From contig BLAL01000187.1 in the NCBI GenBank assembly GCA_015698045.1, forward strand, positions 310,001 through 374,000: a stretch of DNA of 64,000 bases, read 5' to 3'. The stretch comes from Rhizophagus clarus. Taxonomy: Eukaryota > Glomeromycota > Glomeromycetes > Glomerales > Glomeraceae. Position numbers and translations under genes: made by a program. How positions within the stretch are numbered: position 1 is the stretch's first letter; every line of letters begins with the position of its first letter. Below are positions 9,368-21,696 of this stretch, in pieces. The notes beneath the pieces are model-generated. The model worked only from the letters and a program-made list of their open reading frames with translations. It was not told the origin of the DNA and did no database searches.

Positions 9368-12300
9368 ACAAAAGAGTTAGCGATGTCAACACATGTATTA
9401 CACGTATTACACGTGTGATGAATGTTTTTATTTAATATTTCATCATGCAAAATTTTTTTTTTTTTTAAAAATTTTTATAATCCAATAATTATTTATAAAA
9501 AGATTAAATCATCTTATTAAGATAAATAAAAACGGAAATTATTAATGTTTCACTTAAATAAATGACAAAGTACATTTTTAATATATTTTTAATATCATTT
9601 TCAAGATCGGGAAATAACATGAAACATTAAAATTGAAGTGGTCTGTGGGTAGAATTTTGACGATTTTCGATAATCCATTCGAGTGTGGACGCAACACACC
9701 AACAACATACCAACACTGGAAATATCGTTTCAAGTTAATGGTAAAATGATTTATTTTGCTTTTGCGTAACGTAAAATATGATTTTCCAAACAAGGACATG
9801 CTTTGCTTGTCATCCTAAATAGAAATTAATGTAAACAATTAAAGTTTTCAAGAGAACGCAATGAAAGTCATTTGACTTACACGTATGTGAAATATGCGAA
9901 AAAATATGTACAACTGTTTTATTATGTCCCGTGAAACTTTTTTCATTTAAAGATTATTCCGAATTACCGTAATATGCAGGTAAAGTCGTATGATTACAAA
10001 GTTTCCGCGCGGCTGTAATTAAAAGGAGACAATTTTTTTTTTTTTAATCCTATATTCCTATAAAAGAAAATAAAGTACCAATTAATTTTAAATGCATTTG
10101 GTCAAAAAAATATTCCTTTTTTACGTTAATAATAATAATAATAATCGTAAAATAATTGATTGATTAAAGGATTAAAATAAGAAAATAGACTTTAATTTAA
10201 AGGGGTAAGAAGCAATTTATTACTGGTTTTTATTCTTGTAATTTTGTGTCACTGGATATTTTTTTTTTTTTTTTTTTTAGTGTATTACATTTTCACTTTA
10301 ATAATCAGGAATGAAACTAGATTTACACATGAAATTTCTGATTCGTTCTTTCAATTCTTAAATTAGTAACTACAATATCTAAAATAAAAAGAATTTTCAA
10401 AAAAGAAAAAAAATTATGTATATATATATATAATAGTTATAATAGTTTGTACGAGCATGGTTAGTAAAATACGCATTGATCATTTGAATAGAACATACTT
10501 TATTAATTAAGAACCAATGAAAATAAATTACAAAATATTTCGTAATATCATTATCATTTGCTAAAGCGTTATACGCACGGAATTATGATTACTTAATAAA
10601 TTATTCAGGGAATATTTACGTAATTATTATCAAATCCTTCTCTTTTAGAATGTAGGCACAACAAAAAAAGTTTTGGCATATTGATAGAAACTAAAAAGTA
10701 AAAATCAAAAATCCGAATAAAACACCGAAATCTGCAGGATTTAATAAATAACTTGAATGAAAAAATTCTCGATATTTACATTAATGAACCAAAAATTACC
10801 TTTTCAAATTTCATAGGTCATTCTTTTGATTAAAGTTATCGAATCATGATAGACTCTCATTGATAATTATGCATATATACATGGGTACTACCCATGCTTT
10901 TCTATATTCGCCACAATGGGAGCCTAAGGTGGCAAAGGCGGGAGTAATTTTTACCCAAAAAGAATTTTATTTGCCAAATATTTATTTGATGACAACATAT
11001 TTATTTATTATTTATTATTATTTGTTTTCATTAAAAAACCCGTACTTAGAAAAACGAAAAAGTTCGGATGCGTAATAATGTTACACGTATTTAAAGAAAC
11101 TCGAGTTTCTAAATTTTATTGTTTTATAATTAGAAGTCTTGGCGGAAAAAAAAAAAAAAAAAAAAAAAAAATTTCGAGTTTTAAAATTTTTCTGATTACA
11201 GGGGTATTATGAGTGTAAAAGAACGGGGATTTTCCTTGCTTTTTAATAATTAAATCATAATTCTTTTTAATTATAAATATTATTATGTAAAATCATTTAA
11301 AAAAAAACAAATTTATTTTTTTTTGTAGAAATTATCATTTTTATAGAAAATAAAGAGAAAAAAAAAAAAAAAAAAAATCCAGCAAATCAAATTCATAAAT
11401 TCAATAAGTCGAAAATTTGGCAGCATATTATTAAAAAAAAAAAAATATGCAAACGTTAATCATTTTGATAATTGACACTTTATATATTCTGATGTACGAA
11501 CTAATATGGAGTTACCACTATAAAACGCGTTTTTTCCCCTTCTACTCATAAATCATACAAGGGGTTTGAATATTATTAATTGAACTACATGCCATGCTCT
11601 CCTGTTTTATAAATGTATTTCATTTCATTTAAATTTTTTTCATATTAATTTTTTTTTTTTGTTTGAAGAACCGTGCGTCATTGCGTTATCGTATTGTACA
11701 ACTTATCACCATTATTTAAAGATTATGAAATCCGTATCGCGTTACATACCTGCCGTTACATCATCTGTAGCCTAGATTAAACTTAATGCTTAATGCAAGC
11801 CACATCGAGTAAATAACTTTATTTGAACCAATAGCATTAAAGATTAACTTAAAATAATTTCCTTAATTGAACTAAATTTTTTGCTTACTTAATTACTTTG
11901 TAATTAAAAAATTAAAGTTTCGGTGAACTCCAAGGGGTTTCATTTCTGAAGAAATATGATTACATTATAGATCTACATTCTTTATTTTTAAAACCTGATT
12001 ATGTTATTCGAAAATGGTTGAAACATAGTTAATAAATTCATAGTGGTCATGAGAACACTTTATAATAATTGTTACTATACAATAAAACGTAATACCAATG
12101 GATATTTTAGTAACAATGTAAATTATAGAATGTGGAGTTGGTGCGTGGTAGCAATAATATGATAAAGTTTATACAAAGTAGGCAGTCTATACAACTTACA
12201 GATTTGAGTGTTTTTTTTTTTTTTTGATAGCTTCGTTACTCAGCAAGTGATGATCATTCATCTGTAAATTGTTTTAATGGAATTCGTATACAGGTTTGCC

Positions 12301-12400
12301 AAAGCAATACAAGTTGTATGTATAAATAGTTAAATTTCAATATTTCTAACAAGTGTAAATGCAAGATACAACCTGACCAACCTGACTAAAAAAATAACAC
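9368..12400. other. Gene-free stretch of moderate AT content
   Basis: There are several A or T runs (near 9450, 10260, 11140 and 11360), but I see no reading frame with coding character on either strand. The short frames at 9578-9799 and 10860-11075 have no recognisable domain and no splice-site context. Composition is more balanced than at 12.4-15.9 kb, so this may be old unique intergenic DNA or contain unrecognised regulatory sequence. Confidence 0.4.
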
Positions 12401-13205
12401 ATATTTAAGCCAGACACAATTTGATTCTATTAAATTTATAAAAATATTAAACCATATTTATATAAAATTTTCATAAATTTTATTATGTTATAAAAAAATT
12501 ATAATTTATATTTAAGAGAATTATATATAAGATTTCCATTTATTTTAGTATTAATATATAGTATTAAAGTTTTTAATTAATCTAAAAATTCGGATTGTTT
12601 ATTATTTAAATAATTTATTTTTTCATTTAAAATAAAAATTAGTAAAAATTCATAATATATAAATAAATTACCTTTATAATTTTTGATTTAGCTATAAAAT
12701 ATTATATATAAATTTATAAGTAAAATTATAATTTTAACTAAAATTAAAAAAACTATTGTTTAAATAGTTTTTTAATGTTTTTTTTAATTTTAGTTAAAAT
12801 TATAATTTTTAATTAAAATTAAGACCTATAGTAATAATTATTTAATAAATTTAAATTTTTTATATATTATAATTTTATTTTTAAATAAATATTAGTAACA
12901 TTTCTGATAATATAATAATTGAATTCTTATACTTTAATAATATAACTAATAAATTTTTAATTAATAATAATTTTAAATTATTTAAAATTATCATATCAAT
13001 TATAAATTTATTAAATATTTTATAATGTAAAATATTATTTCTATATATATATAAATAATATATAATAATAAAATAATAAAAATTTATTTTAATATTATTA
13101 TTTTATTTTATTAATAAATTTTATTTATTCCTTTAGTAAAAAATTAATTATTATAATAACAAAAATTAATAAAATATCTTTAAAAATTATAAATAAAATT
13201 GGATG

Positions 13206-13320
13206 GATGTTTGAACTGGCCTCATCTAGAAGTATTATATGTAAAATAGAAGTAATTGCTATGTAGTCATATCTAATTTAATAAATGTATATATGATTTT
13301 AACACTTTAAAAAAAAAAAA
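13206..13320 (+). repeat. Poly-A-tailed retroposon, copy 2
   Basis: The copy runs from GATGTTTGAACTGG, through AGTATTATATGTAAAATAGA and AATTTAATAAATGTATAT, to an A run at about 13308. It shares both boxes with the copy at 14306-14420. The AATAAA signal lies some 25-30 nt before the A run. It is short and non-coding, so it is either a SINE or the 3' tip of a LINE or processed transcript. Confidence 0.6.
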
Positions 13321-13980
13321 GAATTATAAATAAAATAAAATATAAATTTACTAAATTAAATAAAAATATGAAGTATTATTTGTAATTATATTATTTTAAT
13401 TTAATATATATTTTATAAGATTTAATAAGATATAATTTTTAAAAAATAAAAATAATAAAGATAAAATCCTTATTAAAATAACTAATTAGTTTATATAATT
13501 AATATATAAAAAATAAAAAATTAATTATGTTAAAAACTTATTTAATAAAATATTATGATTTTAATTATTATTTATTATAAAATTTTATTAATTTTATAAT
13601 TATTTTTTTAATTTTTTTATATTTTTTTTTATTTTCTTAATATATTTATCATAATTTTAATTTTTTTAAAAAGAATTAATCTTTTAATCAAAAATAATTT
13701 TAAGTAAATATATAATAATTGCATATAATTTTTATATTTTATATAATAAAGTTTATAAAATTAAATTATTTTTTTTGTAATAATAATATATATATTAATA
13801 AATTTGTATAATTAAAATATTAGTCAAATATAATAAATACTAAATTTTTCATTTTTATAATAAAGTTTATTATAGTTAAATAATGTATACTTTTATTTTT
13901 ATTTTTATTTTTATTAAAATAAAAGAATTTATAATTAAAAAATTAAATAATTTATAAAAAATTATATAAATTTATTAATA

Positions 13981-14135
13981 TATGGGGGTCTTTGCAATAG
14001 AAAGGTACGAAACTTAAAAAAATTCTTTATATGTTAATTATGTTTTTTATACTAAAATAAGTGTAAATTTAATATTAATTAAATTTTTATTTTTTTTTTT
14101 GAGATTCATACCTTTCTATTACAAAGACCCCCATA
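13981..14135. mobile_element. 155-bp miniature inverted-repeat element
   Basis: The left end TATGGGGGTCTTTGCAATAG continues AAAGGTACGAA; the right end is the inverted TATGGGGGTCTTTGTAATAG continuing AAAGGTATGAA. Terminal inverted repeats of about 31 bp differ at only two positions. The spacer is A/T-rich. Flanks are TATA-like on both sides, in keeping with a TA target, but in this A/T block that cannot be proved. The strong arm identity suggests a young insertion or selection by gene conversion. Confidence 0.7.
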
Positions 14136-14305
14136 TATATTATTTTTTTTGAAAATTTTAGTAAAATAAATAAATTTTTTATTTGAAAATTAATTATTAT
14201 TAAAAATAAATTAAAGATTTTTTAAAAAAATATATATTATATTATATATATTATATTATTTTTTATTTTAATGATTTTTTTAGTAATTTATATATATTAC
14301 TAGTA

Positions 14306-14420
14306 GATGTTTGAACTGGTTATATTACTGGGAGTGTTACATATAAATTAGAATTGATTATAATATAGTTCTATCTTAATTTAATAAATGTATATGTATT
14401 TTTAATATCAAAAAAAAAAA
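14306..14420 (+). repeat. Poly-A-tailed retroposon, copy 3
   Basis: The copy runs from GATGTTTGAACTGG, through GGGAGTGTTACATATAAATT and AATTTAATAAATGTATAT, to an A run at 14411. It is the closest relative of the copy at 13206-13320 and in the same orientation, about 1.1 kb downstream. Copy 1 at 2491 shares the later half. Confidence 0.6.
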
Positions 14421-15157
14421 TATATATATATATATTACAGAAAACAAAAAAATATTATTATTATAAAAAAAATGTAGAAAAAATAAATAAATAAAATAAA
14501 TAGAATTCATATAAATTATAAAAATAAAATTTATTATAATTAATTTCTATAATATATTTTTAATTAAAATTAATTCAAATAATTAATATATATATAATAT
14601 TATTAAATTAAATACTGTATATCATAAGTTATAATATTCTAGATATTTTGCAAATTCCTGAGAATTGACTTTATATCATTTTTTCAGGCTAAAAATTATT
14701 CAACAAAACATAATGCATTGCTCACAAATTTTATTATAAATAATATATATTTAAAAGATTATATAGTAACCAGAAAATTATTTTTATATAATATCTGGGT
14801 AAAATTAGATTTATTAAATAATAAAATCAATAGAAAATGAAATTTTTTATCAGGTGAAAGAGGGGCAGTACTATGTATAGAAGAATACTATGATCTGCAA
14901 TATATAGTAAATAGTATAATATATAAATAATATAATATAAAAAAAAATATAATATATATAAATAATATAATATAAAAATAAAATAATATAAAAAATATTA
15001 TATTATATAAAAGTATATATTATTATTAAAAAAAAAAATATTAAATATTATATATAATATAAAAATTTCAGTTTATTTAATTTTATTATAAATTTATTAT
15101 AGATTTACATTTATAAAAGGATATACTGTATAATTTATAATAATTGTAATATTAAAT

Positions 15158-15302
15158 TCAATTGTGAAATTAAATATAATTATAATTAAAATTAATTGTC
15201 AAATTAAATATAATTGTAATTAAAATTAATTGTCAAATTAAATATAATTGTAATTAAAATTAATTGTCAAATTAAATATAATTGTAATTAAAAAATTAAT
15301 TG
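15158..15302. repeat. 34-bp minisatellite, about four units
   Basis: Units containing AATTGTCAAATTAAATATAA followed by TTGTAATTAAAATT repeat head to tail with near identity; the first and last units are diverged. The unit length is 34 bp. There is no sign of coding. Confidence 0.8.
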
Positions 15303-15455
15303 TAAAATTAGATAATTATAAAGTTAAATATAATAACTGAAATATTAAATAAAGAATATAATTATTTGAATATTAATAATTATAAAAAACTGATTTTTAG
15401 TTAAATTTATACTATTATCTTTATTGAATGAATGATTTTATCTAAAAATTTTGTA

Positions 15456-15780
15456 GGAATAAATAGAAATCTGAACTTAAAATTAAAAGTTTGAAAAAAA
15501 ATAAATGAATCAAAAATTTAAAAATTAAAAATTTGAAAAATAAATAAAAGTCTAAATTTATAAATTAAAAATTTGAAAAATAAATAATAGAAATCTAAAT
15601 TTAAAAATCAAAAATATAAAAAAAATAAATAGAAATCTAAATTTAAAAAACAAAAATATAAAATAAATAATAGAAATCTAAATTTAAAAATCAAAAATAT
15701 AAAAAAAAAAAAAAATGAATAGAAATCTAATTTAAAAATTAAACATTTGATAAAATGAATAAAAATCTAAAACTGTAAAA
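15456..15780. repeat. Diverged minisatellite with ~40-bp units
   Basis: The string GAAATCTAAATTTAAAAA, followed by CAAAAATATAAA and an AATAAATA linker, recurs about seven times with length variation. Units become looser on both sides. Next to it (15780-15900) a different short repeat with AAACATTATGCTAGAAATCC-like units follows. Confidence 0.65.
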
Positions 15781-15950
15781 AATCCTAAACATTATATGTT
15801 AGAAATATAAACAACTATAAAAAAATCCAAACATTATGCTAGAAATCCAAACACCATAAACAATATGCTGGAAATCTAAACACTATATAAAGTATATACA
15901 ACTTTTTGAACACATAATACAAAACATTAACCTAATTGGCAAATAGGATA

Positions 15951-16478
15951 TGCTCCCCGCTTTTGTTATCTCTAGCGTCAAATGAAACGTATTAGGCTAA
16001 AATCAACTTGAATTACGAGGTGCATTATCACTGCATATAAATTTACAAAATTTAAAAAATCCTGATGAGAATTTATAAAAATCCGGTATTAAAGATTACA
16101 GTGATTTTTTCTTTTTTAAACCAAACATTTTTAATAATCACAATAAAAAGAAAAATATTTTTAACTTTCGAAGAAGAAGAAAAAAAAAGAAAAAAAAAAA
16201 TTTTTTTTTACAATTAGAGTTTTATAATGAGCGGCAAATAAGGAAAAATAATAATAATAATAATAATAAAAAAAGTGAAGATCGACAGAATGAATGGATT
16301 TAAACTGTTAATGATCAATTATTATTATTATACATGCATTGATGATTACTTTTAATGGAAAAAAAAAATAGGATCAAATATCCGAAATAATTATTATAAA
16401 TAATTTATGTAATATAAAAGAAAAAGTAAATAAAACTGCAAAAGAATAAATAATAGTTTGTGTATTTTTAACAATTTC

Positions 16479-16520
<42 letters not shown>

Positions 16521-19500
16521 AATAACGAATTCAGAAAATTCACGGACATTATAAACGATTCCATTTAAAGAAAAAAAAAAATTATATTGTTTTAAAAGAA
16601 ACAAATCAACGAAAATAAAATAATGCGAATAATAAATAAGATGCGTATTAAGGCGTAAATTCTTTACATATGGATTATTCGATAACAACAGTACATAAGT
16701 CATACAAGAAAGGAAAACTCTCACGGATAAAATAAATTGTTTCTCGGACAAATTTTTTCACGAAAAAGGGGAAAAAAAAAAAGTACAAACAAGGATAAAT
16801 GAGGAGTAAAAAACAATTAGATAATCACGAGAGATTACGTGACGACGAAAATTAACGCGTGTACACAATTAAAATATAATTAAATATGCTGTTGATTTAT
16901 TCCGAAACTGATTTTCTTAAAATAATCAAAATTTTGAAGATCAATTAATTCATTTTTGTCGGGTTGGACAGTGTTTTTTTTAAAAAAATACTTAAATAGA
17001 ATAGTGTTCTTGGCATTTATTCATTCCTAAAACTAAATTTGGATACATCCGATCATAGTCATTTAAAAAGGATGCATGATTTTTAGTTTTTAGGCAACTT
17101 GTAATACGGAATAAAATTAAAATTAATAATAAAAGGATGTGAAATATTGAGTATGGTGTGTGATGATATGATGTAGTTATTATAAATATAGTAATACTGT
17201 AATATGTATATGATGTATTATTATTATAAATGATGTGATGTACTTACTGAATACCGAATATGCACATAATACTAAACCGCACATAACTTACTGCACATAA
17301 TAAATATGCATCACCATAAGTTTTTTTAAAGTTTATAACAACAAATAGATTAAAAAACGTGGTTGTGGGGAGGGAGGTTAATAAATTTCAAATAAAAAAT
17401 AGATTCATATGCTTTAAATGATAATGATGTAAATGATTTACAGGATCGGATACTTTTAGAGAAAATCGGAAATGACGGAGATCTTTAAAAGATAAACGTT
17501 AAAAAAGTATATCAGAATATGAAAAGAAGAGAGGAAATCCGAAATGAAACAATGAGAAATAATATGATATAAAAGGCAAAGTTCAAAATCCAATCATACG
17601 TTCTCATTTTGAAAGGGAGGTTCACTTTGGTCATTCCAACCTATTTTAGGGAATAAATTTTTTGATAATAATATTCGTAATATTTTCGTAATTATTTTAA
17701 CTATGATTGCTTCAGGTAAAATGAGTCAAATAGGTAAAATGGATCACAAATTGGATCACAATTCAAACAATTATAATTAATAATAAATTTAGTTAGAACT
17801 ATAAATCATATTGCTTAAAATGAAAAACCCTGTTTAAAAAGAAGTCTTTCTAAATAACTTTTGATTTTAGACTCCCTTGTCTACCATATTCGGAATAAGA
17901 TCAGGTGATTTTAACTTACCTAGACTTGGAAATTTAGATCAGGTCATATTTCTTTAAGGGTCTATTACTTTTTTAATGGACCCTATAAATTTTTTTTTTG
18001 TTTTTTTTTTTTGGAATTGAAAGTGATAATGTGTTACAGTATGAAAAGTATATGGCTGAAACGATTTATTATCGAATTTACCCCAACAAAATCCGTAAAT
18101 TTTGATGGTTTTACTTTTTTATAAATATTACAAAATATTTTACGGGATTCAATGATTCAAGCGATGCGACAATACAAACGATGCAACGATATGTCGTCCT
18201 AATGGATTTACTATAATTTACTTGAAACCTGAATATCTTATTAAAACTGTTACCAATAACAAATTGTCATATGATCTTCTACCAATTGTTTATCATTTTC
18301 ATATGGTATATGATTATTTCGCCTTTTAAATTATTTTTTCTTTCTATTTTTAGGATGGGACCATAAAAGGAATTTTTCTTAATTCATGGATTGGGATATG
18401 TCAATGACAAAATTGGACCATTATGGTGAATTAAGTGTGGAGTTTCTTTTTTTTTCGCGTGAAAAACAATCATAGTAAAGACGTATTGTACGTGTTGTAC
18501 GCGGGAAAATTATCCAGTAATTATTACATAATTTTCAATCGGGTTATCTAGGATCTTTTTGAAAGATCACGAGTTCTTATATAATCATTTTATTAATACA
18601 TTTTTTCATTTCATTTCATTTCATTTCATTTTTATTTATATTATTTTATTTTATTTCATTTCATTTTAAATTAAATTAAATTATTTTATTTTTTTTTATT
18701 ATTTTTTTTTTTTATTTTTATTTTTTTTTTATTTTATTTTGTTTTATTTTATTTTATCTTAATTTATTCTTATCTCTCTCCTCTTCCCCTTCTCCACTCT
18801 CTTTAAATCAAATATCATCGTCATGTGTCAGTTTAAAAAAAATGTGGAGATTTTTTTTGAACCCAGAAATTCGGATCATCATCAGGTAAATCAATCAACC
18901 CAATCAATCAATCAATCAATCAAATCAGTCAAAATCAGTCAATCGAGGTAAAAAAAAATCTTTTGTTCGTTACACTTATATAAAAGGTAAGTGGAACCAC
19001 ATTCATTCAAGTCCCTTTCCCCCTTTTTTTTTTTAAGAATTAAAATTGAATTACGACTCACAGAAATCTCAACATTTGACATTAAAGAGCGCCATTTTAG
19101 GATTTCATTTTTTTTGATTTTCGCACATGACCTTCACATTTTTTTTTTTATTTTAGTGATAATCATAATTTTCTTTTTCTAACGATTATTTAGAATAATT
19201 ATTCCAATTATTCCAGACAATTAACTCTCTCTTTTTCATTCCAATTATGTTTAAAGTTACTTTAAACCAAAATGTTACCGATTATAACCTGTTTTAAATT
19301 ATTTTTTTTGAGATTAAAAAAGTCATGATTTTCCTTCTTTTTAATACTTATATTTATATTTAAAAAAAAAAACTAAGTAAATTCAGGATAATTTATTTTT
19401 AAATTATTTTGAGGCTTATCATCGAAGAAGAATTTTTTGGTTGAAGTCTGTATGTTATCATGCATAATTGATTTGCATATAAAATGAGTGGCGGGAAAAC

Positions 19501-21241
19501 TAAATTGTATTATGTAATATATAGTAGTAGTATTATATATATTATATATCCGGTATATTATACTACTACATTATATTATATTATTTATTATAATTATATT
19601 ATATTATTATTATATATACAAAATATATACACACACATATATATATATACATACATATATATACATATACATATACATACTTATACTGTACATATATTTA
19701 TTTTAGTATTGCTATTGAAAAAAAAAAAAAACTATTGAAAAAAAAGGGTCTTCATCCATGCCAAACAAAAAGTTTTACACAAATATTATTTATTATATTA
19801 GTTCTTTTTTAGAATAATGACGAGAACAGGGTTACAATTTATTTGGTATTTTTACAGGTTAAAGTGAGGTAACAACATAACTAACATAACATAAGGCATT
19901 AAATATAACCTAATCAACTAAAAAAGCTGTTTATTAACAAAATGAGTTTAATTAATTTTTTATATACTTTAAAATAATTTTTTTTTATATATATAATCAT
20001 TATGAAAGTTTTTTGATTTTTATTACCGATCGTTTTTGTTCATGATCGTAAAAAAAAAAAAAAAAACGAATTTATTTTATAATATATATATTATATACGT
20101 TTTTATTATATATATTTTTTTCTTATAAAATCGTTTTAAAAAACTTTTTGTTCCCGATAATTCGAAAAAAAAATTTATATAAGTTCTATTAGAATTTATA
20201 TTTTACTCCTTTTTTTTTTATATATTTTCCACGGTCAAAAAGAAAAAAAAATCTTTTTCGTTCACAATTTATAATTTTAATTAATTTGATTGAGTCAGAT
20301 TAATTAAATTTTTCTTTTCATATGTGAGTAAATGAATTTCTTGTTTATTATTTTCTCCTTTTTTCCTTTTTTTTGCTATTTTAACGAGAAAAAAAGAAAT
20401 GGATTTTATTAAATTTGTGGCGAGAAAAGGAGTAAAGATTAATTAAAAAGGAATCGAAATTCTATTAAGATAACTAAAATAGCGCGATTTTTTTTTTTTT
20501 AACCCTTAAAAAAAGCCTGAAAAAAAAAAAAATATTTCCTTTTTTTATAACAAAATAAACATTTGACAAACAACATCGGACAAGCAACAAGTTTTTTTTT
20601 AACAATAGTATCTTGTAATTGACAATTCAAATTCTAATTTTTATTATTATTATTTTATTCTCACACTTTAAAAAAAAATTTTATATACACAAAAAAGACG
20701 TTAATCTCTTTTTTTCTCACACAAAAAAAAAACATTCAGGGTTTTTTATTAACTGCTTATTTATTTACTTTTCTTTTCAGTTAAAAAAAAAAAAAAAAAA
20801 ATTCAAAAGACGGCGTTTTTTTTTTCTTTTGTTGAGTTTTCCGAAAAAAATATATATATTACACATATATATTCTTTTTTGTTTATACTAAACGAACGAA
20901 TTATCAGCCATAAATCGTACAATTTCGATTCCAGCTGGGAAAAGTTCCGAGTGAGAAAAAAAAAAAAAATATTCCTGTCGATCCTCTTTTAACCTTTTTA
21001 AACAAGAAAAAAAAACCCGAAAAAATAAGGTAAATAATAATATTTTTCTTATAAAAAAAAAACAATTATATAAAAAAAAAAAATTCGAATGAGTAAAAAA
21101 GGGAGAAAAAATTTTTTTTTTTTTTTTTTTTTTTTACAGTTCAAATATTCATATGATCGCTAAAATATTTAATTTAAAAAATTAATAATAATAACAATAA
21201 TAACAATAGTATAATTATATATATATATGTGTGTGTGTGTG

Positions 21242-21277
<36 letters not shown>

Positions 21278-21696
21278 TTATTTTATCTTATTTTATTTTA
21301 TTTTTTTTATATTACTTTAATTATAACTTTTTTTTTTTTTTTTATTTTTTACAGTAAAAAAATCTACTTTAATCGTAGATTATTGTTTCAAACACAAATT
21401 ACCTTATTCGGTTACCGCATATCAATTATAAAAGATATATAATTTGGTAGAGTTTTTTTTATCTCAAAAAATCCGAGGAATACCAAATTTCTTTTTTTTC
21501 CTTATCAATAAATATAGTTTTACTATTTCATTTTTTTTTTTATTAGGATTTTTTTTTTTTTTCTTCCTTGTCAACGAAAAAAAAAAAAAAATAATTTTTT
21601 TTTCTTGTAACGACGATCATCTTGTAGTACCTTCTCGGATATAAATAACACTTCTTTTCTAACACGCCTTTTTTAAAAAAATTACTGATATTATCA
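15951..21696. other. Long gene-free upstream region of the Nrg1-like gene
   Basis: The region is full of homopolymer A and T runs (for example around 16482-16520, 21240-21275 and 21110-21135), an (ATTTC)n pentanucleotide run at about 18604-18630, a (CAAT)n run at about 18900-18925 and a (GT)n run at about 21229-21242. Frames inside it (16479-16751, 19484-19738, 20619-20891) are made of homopolymers and look spurious. Possible leader introns of the downstream gene exist: a GGTAAATAATAAT donor at 21028 and TTTACAG acceptors near 21138 and 21355. This is suggestive only. Confidence 0.35.

Larger units (their letters stand above)
12401..15950. repeat. Extremely A/T-rich block with minisatellites and retroposon copies
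   Basis: This 3.5-kb block is almost entirely A and T, with scattered G or C. It contains two poly-A-tailed retroposon copies, a 155-bp inverted-repeat element, a 34-bp minisatellite and a second, about 40-bp, minisatellite, all listed separately. No reading frame longer than a few tens of codons stands out. The sharp start and end of this composition are visible by eye. Confidence 0.6.

Noticed and set aside
9578-9799. Minus-strand frame of 73 aa
   Set aside because: No recognisable domain, no neighbours, and length within chance for this composition.
10860-11075. Plus-strand frame of 71 aa
   Set aside because: No domain or splice sites; the second half is Tyr/Leu/Phe-rich from A/T sequence.
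16479-16751. Minus-strand frame of 90 aa
   Set aside because: Its C-terminal third is a Phe run from a T homopolymer; no domain, no splice context.
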